Source: Desulfatibacillum alkenivorans DSM 16219 (GTDB lineage: Bacteria > Desulfobacterota > Desulfobacteria > Desulfobacterales > Desulfatibacillaceae). Taken from it: a stretch of 46,368 nt of DNA. The notes below the pieces were generated by a model. That model made no database searches and was not told the origin of the DNA. It saw only the letters and a program-made list of their open reading frames with translations. Positions 33,402-42,007 of the stretch are shown piece by piece. The stretch is taken from NCBI RefSeq assembly GCF_900142135.1, contig NZ_FQZU01000043.1:1-46368 (forward strand). Reading direction: 5' to 3'. Positions within the stretch are counted from its first letter, which is position 1. Every line of letters starts with the position of its first letter. The position numbers were made by a program, and so were the translations under genes.

Positions 33402-33947
33402 ATGGATTTGGCGGAAAAAGCAAGACCCAACAACTCGGGAATCATAGGTTACTTTCAAGCCCTGACCGGGGTGTTAAGCAGGCCGGGGGTGTTTTTTGCG
33501 TCTCTTGACCAGGAAGCCTCCTTGTCCAAACCCCTGGGATTTCTGCTGGCCAGCGCCCTGTTTTTCACCGGCGCCAGCCTCACCTGCCTGGCCCATGATT
33601 ACGCGATCATGGCGGGCGTGTACTTCATAAACGCCATGTTCATGCCCATGGTTTCCGCGGCGGCTTGCTTCCTGTTCATGACCATGTTCATGGGGCGGAC
33701 CGTCAAATTCAGGGCTGTCATGGCCATACACGCCTACGCTTCCGGCGTGACCATGCTGGCCGCCTGGATTCCTTTGTTTGTGTGGTTTACCGAACCCTGG
33801 AGATGGATTTTGATTATTCTCGGAACGGTCAAGGCGTGCAAAATATCCTGGCTGAAATCCATCCTGGCGGCTTTGGCCGCCTTTGTGACGACCAACGTTT
33901 TTTTCTGGTCCCTCATGCTTGCCATAGCAGGCTTGCGGTCGAATTAG
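33402..33947 (+). CDS. YIP1-like integral membrane protein
   Basis: 181 residues with about five hydrophobic segments after a cytoplasmic N-terminus containing GIIGYFQALTGVLSRPGVFFASL, which matches the usual start of bacterial YIP1-domain proteins (a conserved W/F-x-P before the first helix). Function of bacterial members is not established. AAGGAAGACGG precedes the ATG. Co-transcribed with the DASS transporter and the small membrane protein. Confidence 0.75.
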   Translation: MDLAEKARPNNSGIIGYFQALTGVLSRPGVFFASLDQEASLSKPLGFLLASALFFTGASLTCLAHDYAIMAGVYFINAMFMPMVSAAACFLFMTMFMGRTVKFRAVMAIHAYASGVTMLAAWIPLFVWFTEPWRWILIILGTVKACKISWLKSILAALAAFVTTNVFFWSLMLAIAGLRSN

Positions 33948-33986
33948 GGTCCAACAAGTGGAGGATCCATTGGATAAAATGCAAGA

Positions 33987-34240
33987 CACTGGGTCCCCGC
34001 TTGCGGGACAGACCCCAAAAAGCGGGCCGTCCCTTGCGGGGATGACGATCCTTTCGGGCGGACGAAAGTTCCAAGGGCGCATGCAGCCCATTGATGGAAG
34101 GGGGAGGGTTCCCAAAATTATTGCGGCTGCAACGGCCTCCAGTCCCCGTCATCCCCGTGCAGGGAGCCGGCGGGATGATTGCGGCAGTATGCAATCATCA
34201 TGACGCGCTCCCGGAAACGGGGATCCAGCGTCTTTTTGAA
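33987..34240. repeat. Degenerate intergenic palindromic repeats
   Basis: The 369-bp gap between the YIP1-like and REC-CBS genes holds several GC-rich inverted elements with the GTCCCCGC...GCGGGGATGACG and GGGGATCCAG style common in dispersed intergenic repeats of deltaproteobacteria. Examples: CTTTCG-N6-CGAAAG near 34050-34070 and a perfect GATGATTGC/GCAATCATC hairpin at 34174-34199. No coding sequence is supported. Copies elsewhere in the genome would be expected. Confidence 0.5.
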
Positions 34241-34316
34241 ATCATGACAAGGCGGCGAAATCGCCCTTTTTTGGTGCAGGCCCGGACAACCCTCCGGCCT
34301 GCACGGGAGGAAACAT

Positions 34317-35225
34317 ATGAACGAGTCCATAAAAGTCCTGCTGGTGGATGACGAGGATCAATTTCGGGCCACTACGAAAAGGATCCTGGATAAACGAGGC
34401 TTTGAAACCTTGGCGGCCGCCACCGGAGAGCAGGCCCTGACGATGATCAAGGAAAAACCCGATGTGGTGATCCTGGACATTAAAATGCCGGGAATCAGCG
34501 GCCATGAGGTTTTGAAGGAAATCAAAAAAATCAGCCCGGAAACGCCGGTGATCATGCTGACCGGCCACGGCGCCCTGCCGTCGGCGGAAAAAGCCAAGGA
34601 TCAGGGCGCCTTCGACTACCTGTCCAAGCCATGCTCCATGGATCTGCTGGCCTCCCGCATTACCGACGCTTACCGGCAAAGCGGACATGACATAGGTAAC
34701 GGAGACTCCGAAAAGCTGGTGCGGGACGTCATGATTCCCATCAGCGCATACAGCACCCTGGCGGAAAACGCCACCCTGAAAGACGCCGTGGCCACGCTCA
34801 AGCAATCCTACCTGGGCCGGGACAACACCTCCAGCCTCACGGAGTCGGGGCACAATTCCCTGCTGGTCTTGTCCTCCTCTGGAAAGATGCTGGGCGTGCT
34901 GGCCATAGAGGACATCTTCAACGCGGTCGTGCCCGCCTATCTTTCGGCGCCCAAGCCGTCCACGGCGGACAGCATCCAGTATTCCCCCATGTTCTGGCGA
35001 GGCATTCTATGCGCCCAACTGGCGCAAAACGCCAACACGCGCCTGAAGGATATAATGAGCCCGGCGCCCCTGACCATAGACGCCGACGCCAATCTCATGG
35101 AGGCCGTGTATTCCATGCTCCAAAATGAAACCGGCAGACTGGCCGTGACGGACCAGGGAGAGGTTCTGGGCATCATACGGAAACAGGACATTCTGTTTGA
35201 AATGGGCAGGATTCTGAAAGAATAA
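34317..35225 (+). CDS. Receiver protein with C-terminal CBS domain pair
   Basis: 302 residues. Receiver about 4-120 (DDE, ILDIKMPGISG, MLTGHG, SKPCS), followed from about 135 by two CBS domains (VRDVMIPISAYSTLAENATLKDAV ... and LKDIMSPAPLTIDADANLMEAV ... GRLAVTDQGEVLGIIRKQDI). CBS pairs usually bind adenine nucleotides and regulate an attached activity; here they are the only output. So it could combine a phosphorylation signal with cellular energy state. Strong ribosome site GGAGGAAAC. It is separated from the DASS operon by the repeat-rich gap but shares its direction. Confidence 0.9.
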   Translation: MNESIKVLLVDDEDQFRATTKRILDKRGFETLAAATGEQALTMIKEKPDVVILDIKMPGISGHEVLKEIKKISPETPVIMLTGHGALPSAEKAKDQGAFDYLSKPCSMDLLASRITDAYRQSGHDIGNGDSEKLVRDVMIPISAYSTLAENATLKDAVATLKQSYLGRDNTSSLTESGHNSLLVLSSSGKMLGVLAIEDIFNAVVPAYLSAPKPSTADSIQYSPMFWRGILCAQLAQNANTRLKDIMSPAPLTIDADANLMEAVYSMLQNETGRLAVTDQGEVLGIIRKQDILFEMGRILKE

Positions 35226-35548
35226 AAACACCGAATTGGGTTTGACTCCTGTCGGTGGATAAACCCAGGGGGGCGTCCGCGGAATACGGGGCAATATTCC
35301 CGGGCGTCCCCAATTATCCAGCCTTGACGCTGCTCCAATCCAATCCGAACTTGGCAAGATACTTCCGCAGCCAGTCCGCGTCATTGGGGCTTTTTTGCCT
35401 TGCGGGATTGGGAAAACAGACTGCGCCCCGCCTCGTCCAAAAAAACAAGACGCCCTTGTCCGCAGCCCGGATGCTTGGCTGTCTTAGAAGAAGAAAACCA
35501 GCAAGGCGGCGGCATTAAAGGCCTTGTTTAAAAAACGGGCATGAATGG
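35226..35548. other. Intergenic region between converging genes
   Basis: Contains direct GGGCGTCC repeats (about 35263-35310), a TGGGTTT/AAACCCA inverted repeat just after the REC-CBS stop, and on the minus strand an open frame without good start (about 35318-35522) whose end, DADWLRKYLAKFGLDWSS, looks protein-like. It may be a gene remnant; no family is recognised. Confidence 0.3.
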
Positions 35549-37105
35549 CTACTGCTCATGCGCATCGTGATCCAAATCTTCTTCCCGCCAGACGGGCAGA
35601 AAAATGGAAAAGGTCGTGCCTTCCCCCTCTTCGCTGGCGACAGTGATCCTGCCGCCCATTTTCTCGATGATCCCATAGCTGACGGAGAGGCCCAGGCCGG
35701 TCCCCCGGCCCACTTCCTTGGTGGTAAAGAAAGGATCGAAAATGCGTTCCAGGTTTTTTTTCTCGATGCCGCTGCCTGTATCGGCGATATCCATCTTCAG
35801 CCAATCGCCTTCCAGGTGGGATTCCACATCAATCCTGCCCCCTTGGGGCATGGCGTGGATGGCGTTCAGGAACATATTCAACAGGACTTGCTGAAGATTC
35901 CTGAAATTGGCGCGAGCTTTCGGCAGGCCGATGTCGATGAGGTTTTGCGTCTCCACCTCGTTCAGAGAACACTCGTTTTCCACCAGTTGAAAGCTGGACT
36001 CCACAACCTCGCCCAGGTCCACGGGCTCGAATCTCGCCTGATCCTTGCGGGTGAAGTCCAGGAGGTTTTTCACCGTGCCGCTGGCCCGCTCCACCTGGAC
36101 AAAGATGTCCCTCAGCATTTCCAGGGCTTCTTCCCGGGTATAATCCTCCATCCCTTCCAGCAGGGTTTCCGTGGTCAGGCTTATGTTGTTCAGGGGATTG
36201 TTCAACTCATGGGCGATGCCCGAGGTCAGAGTGCCTACGGCGGCCATTTTGCGGGATTGCAGAAGCTCTTCGTGCTTTTCCAAAAGCTCCCGCACCATGC
36301 TGTTGATGGCGATGGCCAGGTTGGAAAATTCGTCCCGATACTTCCGCTGGGGCGTGACCGGACGAAAATCCCCGGCGCCGATTCTTTCCGCATATCCCAC
36401 AAACCTTCCCAGGGGCTGCAGGATCTGGCGCGCCATTTCCGTTGCCACCCAAATCATCACGATGAGATTCAGGATGATGATGAAAATGGCGGCGACCATG
36501 AACATATGCGCCATGGCCCGGACTTTCAGGTGCGCCTGATTCATAAGGTTAGTGGCGTGGGTCATAACCTGATGCCCGGCGACGCGCACCCTGGCTTCCA
36601 ATCCTTTGTCGCCGTCCTCCTGCGCCGTCGACATTGCGGGCGCATGGCTTATTTCGGTCAGCAACGCCGAGTATTCCTTTAACTCTGCTTCCACCTGGGT
36701 GAAGATGTCCTCGCTTACCAGGGGCCTGATTCCCTGAGCCTTGCCGTGAAACGCTTCCGTCGCCAGTTGGATGCTGGCGAGAGCGTCAAAGATGTCCGTC
36801 TTGGCGCCGTAGAGGAAAAAGTTTTTTTCGTGCCGGCGGGCTTGCTCTATGTTGAAAACCAGGGCGCCGACCCGGTCCAGGTGCTCCTGGTTGACGTTCA
36901 GGCGTGATATGAACACTATGGAGGATATGGCGATTGCGAACGAAAACAGGAACGCAATGGTAAAAGCCATGGTGATGCGAAAGCGAATGCTCAATTTAGG
37001 CCTTTCCGAAAGAGCCTTTTCAATGGCCATGATGGAATCGGCCACGGAACGGCTGGAAGGTGCAATCACCGCATCATAGGATGCTTGTTCGTCCTTGTTC
37101 GACAT
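35549..37105 (-). CDS. Membrane histidine kinase with HAMP domain
   Basis: 518 residues: cytoplasmic N-terminus of about 43, TM1 about 45-68, helical periplasmic region about 70-195 (HEKNFFLYG suggests a HBM/four-helix type sensor), TM2 about 197-220, HAMP about 220-275, HisKA with IAHELNNPLNNI, HATPase_c with LLNMFLNAIHAM, ADTGSGIE, FDPFFTTKE, GTGLGLSVSYGI. Last gene of the operon starting at 44168, with a 55-base gap after a universal stress gene. The receiver at 38917 is the nearest possible partner; EBP4 (44567), also with a receiver, is another. Confidence 0.92.
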   Translation of the reverse strand: MSNKDEQASYDAVIAPSSRSVADSIMAIEKALSERPKLSIRFRITMAFTIAFLFSFAIAISSIVFISRLNVNQEHLDRVGALVFNIEQARRHEKNFFLYGAKTDIFDALASIQLATEAFHGKAQGIRPLVSEDIFTQVEAELKEYSALLTEISHAPAMSTAQEDGDKGLEARVRVAGHQVMTHATNLMNQAHLKVRAMAHMFMVAAIFIIILNLIVMIWVATEMARQILQPLGRFVGYAERIGAGDFRPVTPQRKYRDEFSNLAIAINSMVRELLEKHEELLQSRKMAAVGTLTSGIAHELNNPLNNISLTTETLLEGMEDYTREEALEMLRDIFVQVERASGTVKNLLDFTRKDQARFEPVDLGEVVESSFQLVENECSLNEVETQNLIDIGLPKARANFRNLQQVLLNMFLNAIHAMPQGGRIDVESHLEGDWLKMDIADTGSGIEKKNLERIFDPFFTTKEVGRGTGLGLSVSYGIIEKMGGRITVASEEGEGTTFSIFLPVWREEDLDHDAHEQ

Positions 37106-37160
37106 AGGTTCCCATGCGTTTTTTTGTTTAGAGGCCTGTTAGGGCGCCATTTTGACAACA

Positions 37161-38042
37161 TTACCTAAGGATCAACACTGACGACTGAGCCGTTTCTATC
37201 AGCTTGCCAAGGCGTTGTCTAAAGAAGATTTTGTCCAGAAAAGATTGCTTGCCCATCCACAAGGCCACCAGGTCCTTTTGGGCGGCCTGGGCGATGAAAG
37301 ACTCCAAAGAGGACGCCTCCACCAGCTGGACCCAGGCCCGGATGTCGCTCCCGGCGTAATAATCCAGCAACTGGCCCATCTTGCGGTCCACTTCTTCTTT
37401 CAGACCTTCCGCTCCGGTAACCCCCACCAGGCCCAACTCGGCGTGATAGATGGTAACAAGCTGGTTGACCAATTCCAGGGAGGCCTGGCTCACGTTGTCG
37501 TTGTCCAGGCAGCAAACCACCATGCGAGGCTGCTTTTCCTCCTTGACGGCGAACACCGAGCAGGACGCGTTGTTGACAATAGTGCGGGGGACTTCCAGGG
37601 ATCCGTCCCAGGTGCAGCCCACCCCTTTGCCGCATCCAATGACTATGATGTCGCTTTCCAGGACCTGGGCGTGACCCAGGATGATTTTGGCCGCGTTTCC
37701 GGCCCGCATGCGCAGGGTTAATTGCTTTTTCCCCGGAGCGGGTTGCTGGCAGTCCAGGTCCCAGGCGCCCTTATCCGCATCCTTCCATTTGTATTCGGTC
37801 AGGCTCTGGGGATAAGGGGATTCCGAATCGTTCACCATCTCCAGAAAATCGTGCAGAAAGCCTTCCATAACCTGACGGAAGCCCTTGGGAGGCTCTCCGC
37901 CATTATGGTTTGGAGGCGAGGAGTCCACGGGCGTTATTCCCAGAAGCGTGACGTCCGCCCAGGTGTTCCGGGCCAGCTGGGCTGCTTCGCGAACCATGTG
38001 TATGCTGGATGGACTGCCGTTCAGGGCCACTAATATTCTCAT
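37161..38042 (-). CDS. Universal-stress-protein-like tandem protein
   Basis: 293 residues. The N-terminal half opens with MRILVALNGSPSSIHMVREAA and has the USP core (ESDIIVIGCGKG ... VNNASCSVFAVK); the second half resembles a diverged USP-like repeat (RMVVCCLDNDNVSQASLELV ... LVALWMGKQS). ATP-binding G-2x-G-9x-G(S/T) is only partly kept (GCGKGVGCTWDGS), so nucleotide binding is uncertain. ATG 38042 has GGGAGGCGATC upstream. One of three USP-like genes in this operon. Confidence 0.8.
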   Translation of the reverse strand: MRILVALNGSPSSIHMVREAAQLARNTWADVTLLGITPVDSSPPNHNGGEPPKGFRQVMEGFLHDFLEMVNDSESPYPQSLTEYKWKDADKGAWDLDCQQPAPGKKQLTLRMRAGNAAKIILGHAQVLESDIIVIGCGKGVGCTWDGSLEVPRTIVNNASCSVFAVKEEKQPRMVVCCLDNDNVSQASLELVNQLVTIYHAELGLVGVTGAEGLKEEVDRKMGQLLDYYAGSDIRAWVQLVEASSLESFIAQAAQKDLVALWMGKQSFLDKIFFRQRLGKLIETAQSSVLILR

Positions 38043-38088
38043 GATCGCCTCCCGGATTTTTGTAAAATATTAAAGCGTTATTTGCAAC

Positions 38089-38901
38089 CTATCCCCAACA
38101 GAGCAGGACGGAGGACAGCACCCTGCCCAGAGTTTCCGCCATGGGGTTCTTTTTGTTGGACGAATGCTTTAAAGCCGACGCGGCCAGGCTGTATTCTCTC
38201 AGCGCTTCCGAGATTTCTTTCGGAGACCCGGTGATTTCCCGGCATGCCTTGGGCTCCCATCCGGCCTCTTTCAGCTTGTCCACCGCCTTGGCGAACAACG
38301 GCGAGTCGGGCGCCTGGCTCACCACTTCCACATCCGAACCTTTACCAAACCGGCAGTAATAGACGTCCAGGTCCATCACCGGTTTGTTAAGCACGGAAAG
38401 AAAAGAGGAAACCAGGGGCGAATAATCGATGTCATCATCCAGGAGCAAGGCCGCCTTCTGCGGCGTCACAAGATTTTTTACGATCATGGCCGCGGGGCAG
38501 GGCATGAGCTTGTAAAGGCGTGAGTTGACCAGGGCGTTAAAGTCGGCCGGGTTGAACGTGGGCAGGGCGCCTTCAATGAACAGATCGTAATCTCCCGCCT
38601 GAAGCTCGTGCAGCAACTCCTCCTGGCGGTCGCCTAGTAAAATTTTCGGCTTGAAAAACCTGGGGCGGACCGCGTTTTCCAACTCGAGAAATCTCTCAAT
38701 ATCCTCCCGGTCCGTGTTTTTCATGGCGGTTTCCCAGGTCTTGCGCACCCACCCCATGCCTGGCTCAGGGCCGCTTTTATCCGGGACCACCACGTGGACG
38801 CTCTGGACGGTCATGTCTATCAGGTCGGAAATGCTCTCCGCATATCGGATGGCGAGGCTCGATCCCAGGTCCAGGTCTATTGCTACGAGTGCATTAATCA
38901 T
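38089..38901 (-). CDS. Diverged universal-stress-protein-like protein
   Basis: 270 residues. N-terminal USP-like pattern MINALVAIDLDLGSSLAIRYAE, DYDLFIEGALP and CPAAMIVKN; the C-terminal half (KAALLLDDDIDYSPLVSSFL...) looks like a second degenerate USP domain. It lacks the classical ATP-binding glycine motif. Sits between the stand-alone receiver and the other USP-like gene, with 15 and 46 base gaps. Likely a stress- or metabolite-sensing partner; the role is unknown. Confidence 0.7.
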   Translation of the reverse strand: MINALVAIDLDLGSSLAIRYAESISDLIDMTVQSVHVVVPDKSGPEPGMGWVRKTWETAMKNTDREDIERFLELENAVRPRFFKPKILLGDRQEELLHELQAGDYDLFIEGALPTFNPADFNALVNSRLYKLMPCPAAMIVKNLVTPQKAALLLDDDIDYSPLVSSFLSVLNKPVMDLDVYYCRFGKGSDVEVVSQAPDSPLFAKAVDKLKEAGWEPKACREITGSPKEISEALREYSLAASALKHSSNKKNPMAETLGRVLSSVLLCWG

Positions 38902-38916
38902 AACGCTTCACCTCTC

Positions 38917-39327
38917 TTATCCTTCCCGCGAAGGCGATTCGGCCTGGCGCTGCCTGACTTTCGCCTCCGCTCTTTTGATCACTTCCAGCATCTCTCCGAT
39001 TTTGAAAGGTTTGGAAAGAAAATCAAACCCTCCCTTGCGGAAAGACTCCTTGGCGGTTTCCATGGTGGCGAACCCGGTAATTACTATCACCTCGGTGTTG
39101 GGAGAGCTATCCTTCACCTCTGTAAGAAACTGCAGGCCGTCCAGTTCCTTCATTTTCAAGTCCGTGACCACGATGTCGAATTGGGCCTTGCGAAAACGCT
39201 GCACAGCCTCCATGCTGGAAGTGAAAATTTCCACCTCGTAACCGTTTTTTTCCAAGGCGGGCTGCAAACGTTTGCACACGATGGGTTCGTCATCCAGTAT
39301 CAGGATGCGTAAGGGTTTTTGTTCCAT
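38917..39327 (-). CDS. Stand-alone receiver protein
   Basis: 136 residues: receiver domain about 5-122 with DDE, VTDLKMKELDG, ITGFA and SKPFK, and a short basic tail. No output domain. It follows the PEP-synthase-like gene by 17 bases (AAGGAGCGCC ribosome site). Its co-transcription with a nucleotide/phosphate-transfer-like protein and a kinase makes it a possible phosphorylation intermediate. Confidence 0.88.
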   Translation of the reverse strand: MEQKPLRILILDDEPIVCKRLQPALEKNGYEVEIFTSSMEAVQRFRKAQFDIVVTDLKMKELDGLQFLTEVKDSSPNTEVIVITGFATMETAKESFRKGGFDFLSKPFKIGEMLEVIKRAEAKVRQRQAESPSREG

Positions 39328-39344
39328 GGCGGGCGCTCCTTGTC

Positions 39345-41933
39345 CTATGCTGCGTTGGACTGCATCAAATTTCTAAACATATCAACGTACATGCTTACAT
39401 GGCTGTCACTGGTCATCTGCACGTCCAGCTGCCTTGCGTATGCCACCAGGACTCCCAGGAAATACAGCTTCCCCTGCATGACCGCGCTGGGCAGCTTTTT
39501 CAGACGCGCCACCACCAGATCCCCCCGGATTTCCACCCGAAAATCCCCAATGCTCAGCAATTCCGCTAAAAAGCGGGCTCTTCGGGAGCGTCTGGTCGCG
39601 TCCGTAACCCCGCCCATAAACCGAAAGTAGGCGTAGTTGCTGTTTTGGTTGTCGCCGATATAGGAGTCGATCATGTTGAAATGATAGCCGAGCCTCAGGC
39701 TGATATTCGCATAATTGTCCGATATGACGGCCAGGTTCTGGCCGACCATGTCCGGGCTGGAAAGCCCGGAAGCGAAGGTCCGGGTCAGGCTGGACATAAA
39801 GCTGCTGAAATCCACGTTCGCCGGGGCCGTGCTCCATGCTCCCGGCTTGGTCAGACCGTTGATAAAACTTTTCATGGGCAAAGACTGAATGTCGTCCATG
39901 GTGATAACCCGCTTGTTCTCCCGAGGCGCAAGCCCATGGCCGATGTCTATCAGTACAAGATCCAAAGGAACGGGAATTTTCAGCTTACCCGAAACCGTGT
40001 CCGGATCGTGGCGGTGGACGTTTTGGAGGTTGATCAACTCCTCCACCGCCTTTTCGTGCACGAACCGGGTGATGTCATGGAAAGTCCGGGCGCCCTGGGG
40101 CGAAAAGCTCCTGGAATGCGGATCCACCAGATTCAAAGGGGCGACCTTTTTCAAGATGCGGCGCAGCAGCCTGTATTCATGGCTTTCTTCAATATGCTCC
40201 TCGCACAGGTTGTAAGTCTCCAACTCCTTGACTATGCCGTCGTAGATGATGTTTGCTTCCGCATCCACTGTAATTTCCTGGCCCTGTTTAAGTAGGCTGG
40301 TGGCCACCTGGCTTCCCACAATGGCAGGGACTCGGAACTCTCGGGCGATGGTAGCCAGGTGGCCTGTAGGCGAACCTACGTCAGTTAGGATGGCGCCCGC
40401 CTTGCGAATTATCTTGGCAAAACGAGGAGATGTGTGTCTCGCCACAAGGATTGCGCCGGAGGGAAAGTCGTCTAAATCTTCATCGCGTTGCGTCGCCAGG
40501 AACACCCTTCCCGCGCCTACTCCGCGTTGGGCCACGGTTCCCTGGTCCTTGAAGATGATTTTGTAATCGGATAAAAGGGCGGGCAGGTCCCTTGCCAGCA
40601 AGATGCACTCCGTCTGCAGCTTTAACGGCCGCGCCTGCAGGATGTACATTTCGCCCTCTTTGTCAAAAGCGTACTCGATGTCCAGCGGCCTTTTAAAATG
40701 CCGCTCTATTTGAAGGGCGGCTTCCGCCAATGTCTGCAGCTGCTCCCGGCTGAGAGCCTGCTTCCCTAGCAGGTTTTCTTCCACAGGGGTGAAGTCGACT
40801 CCGCCGTTCGGCTTTGGGGACAGAAGTTTTTCCTGGGGCTCCGTCTGCACTTTTTCAATGGCGAAAGGGGCCGTGCGGGAGACCAGATGCCTGTCCCCGG
40901 ATACGTCGCCCGAAACCACGGATGCGCCAAGCCCCCTGGCGGAAGAAATCACCATCTTGCCGCTGTCGGGGTTCATGGGGTCCATGGTATAGACCACGCC
41001 GCTCGCCTGGGCGTCCACCATGACCAGGCATCCCACGGCCATGACCGCCTCGCTTTCCAGAAAGCCTTTGTCTTTGCGGTATTCCATGACCGCCCCGGAA
41101 TACAGGCTGGCGATCACCCGCTTATAGGCGTCCAGCAACTCTTCCGGGGGAGTATTCAACACGCTTAAATGCAGGCCTGCAAAGCTGTGCTCCCCGTCTT
41201 CGCCTCCCGCGCTTGAGCGAACGGCGAAATACAGGTTTTTATAACCCTGCTCCCGCTCCAGTTTGCCCACAGCCTGCTGGATTTCCTTCCGAACCTCTTT
41301 GGGAACCTTTGCGTCCAGGATCATGGATTGGATTTTTTCGGACGCGTCTTCCAGGGAAATCTCCCCGGTCTTCCAAGCCTTTGTCAGCGATTCGGTTTTT
41401 TCCCAAAGATCGTTGTGATCCATGAACGCGCCGAAAGCGCGGGTGGTCGCCACAAAGCCCGGAGGCGTTTTAAACCCCAATGCATTGGCCACCTCAGCCA
41501 GATTGGCGTTTTTGGCTCCGACCACGTCCTGAAAATCCCGGCTTGCCGCGGAATAGGGCATGACATAGTCGGATTTAGGGATCACCAACCTGCCCGAAAG
41601 CTCCTGCTCGATTTCATCATTGATCCGCTGGAACACTTCATACAAGCCCTGAAACTTGGGGGACAAGGTGTTCAGGCTGCCTATAAGCTGATACACGGTT
41701 TCCGCCAGTTCACGGCTTTTCACTTCAATGAAGTGCTGGTCAAAGATGTAGTCCCCGCTCAGGACGTCTCCGAGCATGGCAATGGCCTCCAGGGCTTGAT
41801 TATTGAGGCTGAGCGTTTTTTGAAAGATATCAAAGGTTTTTGAAAAAGGACGTTTGGCCGGATTTTGCCCGTCGCGGGCGGCCTTGGATCCGCTCCGTTT
41901 GAAAAACAGTCCTTTTTTAAAAAAACCTTCCAT
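39345..41933 (-). CDS. PEP-synthase-like protein lacking a recognisable PEP/pyruvate barrel
   Basis: 862 residues. An N-terminal helical region of about 130 residues is followed by a pyruvate-phosphate-dikinase ATP-grasp domain (about 140-440: GAKNANLAEVANALG, VRSSAGGEDGEHSFAG, ASGVVYTMDPMNPDSGK) and a swivelling phosphohistidine domain (about 500-590) with the catalytic His in GSPTGHLATIARE. After about residue 590 the sequence is not the usual TIM barrel: I see none of its active-site motifs, but instead a 270-residue segment I do not recognise (LIDIGHGLAP, FASGLSSPDMVGQN, ANISLRLGYHFNMIDSYIGD). It should therefore bind ATP and form a phosphohistidine, passing the phosphate to an unknown acceptor, perhaps a partner protein. 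Good ribosome site; 74-base gap from the TIGR02186 gene. Confidence 0.85.
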   Translation of the reverse strand: MEGFFKKGLFFKRSGSKAARDGQNPAKRPFSKTFDIFQKTLSLNNQALEAIAMLGDVLSGDYIFDQHFIEVKSRELAETVYQLIGSLNTLSPKFQGLYEVFQRINDEIEQELSGRLVIPKSDYVMPYSAASRDFQDVVGAKNANLAEVANALGFKTPPGFVATTRAFGAFMDHNDLWEKTESLTKAWKTGEISLEDASEKIQSMILDAKVPKEVRKEIQQAVGKLEREQGYKNLYFAVRSSAGGEDGEHSFAGLHLSVLNTPPEELLDAYKRVIASLYSGAVMEYRKDKGFLESEAVMAVGCLVMVDAQASGVVYTMDPMNPDSGKMVISSARGLGASVVSGDVSGDRHLVSRTAPFAIEKVQTEPQEKLLSPKPNGGVDFTPVEENLLGKQALSREQLQTLAEAALQIERHFKRPLDIEYAFDKEGEMYILQARPLKLQTECILLARDLPALLSDYKIIFKDQGTVAQRGVGAGRVFLATQRDEDLDDFPSGAILVARHTSPRFAKIIRKAGAILTDVGSPTGHLATIAREFRVPAIVGSQVATSLLKQGQEITVDAEANIIYDGIVKELETYNLCEEHIEESHEYRLLRRILKKVAPLNLVDPHSRSFSPQGARTFHDITRFVHEKAVEELINLQNVHRHDPDTVSGKLKIPVPLDLVLIDIGHGLAPRENKRVITMDDIQSLPMKSFINGLTKPGAWSTAPANVDFSSFMSSLTRTFASGLSSPDMVGQNLAVISDNYANISLRLGYHFNMIDSYIGDNQNSNYAYFRFMGGVTDATRRSRRARFLAELLSIGDFRVEIRGDLVVARLKKLPSAVMQGKLYFLGVLVAYARQLDVQMTSDSHVSMYVDMFRNLMQSNAA

Positions 41934-42007
41934 AGCTCTTTTCCTTAGGGCGCCAATCCGTCCGCCCGGCTGTTCAACAAGCCCGGACAGGCGGATCGAC
42001 TTATGGA

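Noticed and set aside
35255-35518. 87-codon plus-strand frame after the REC-CBS gene
   Set aside because: No ribosome site, basic low-quality sequence; the opposite strand looks more protein-like but also lacks a start.
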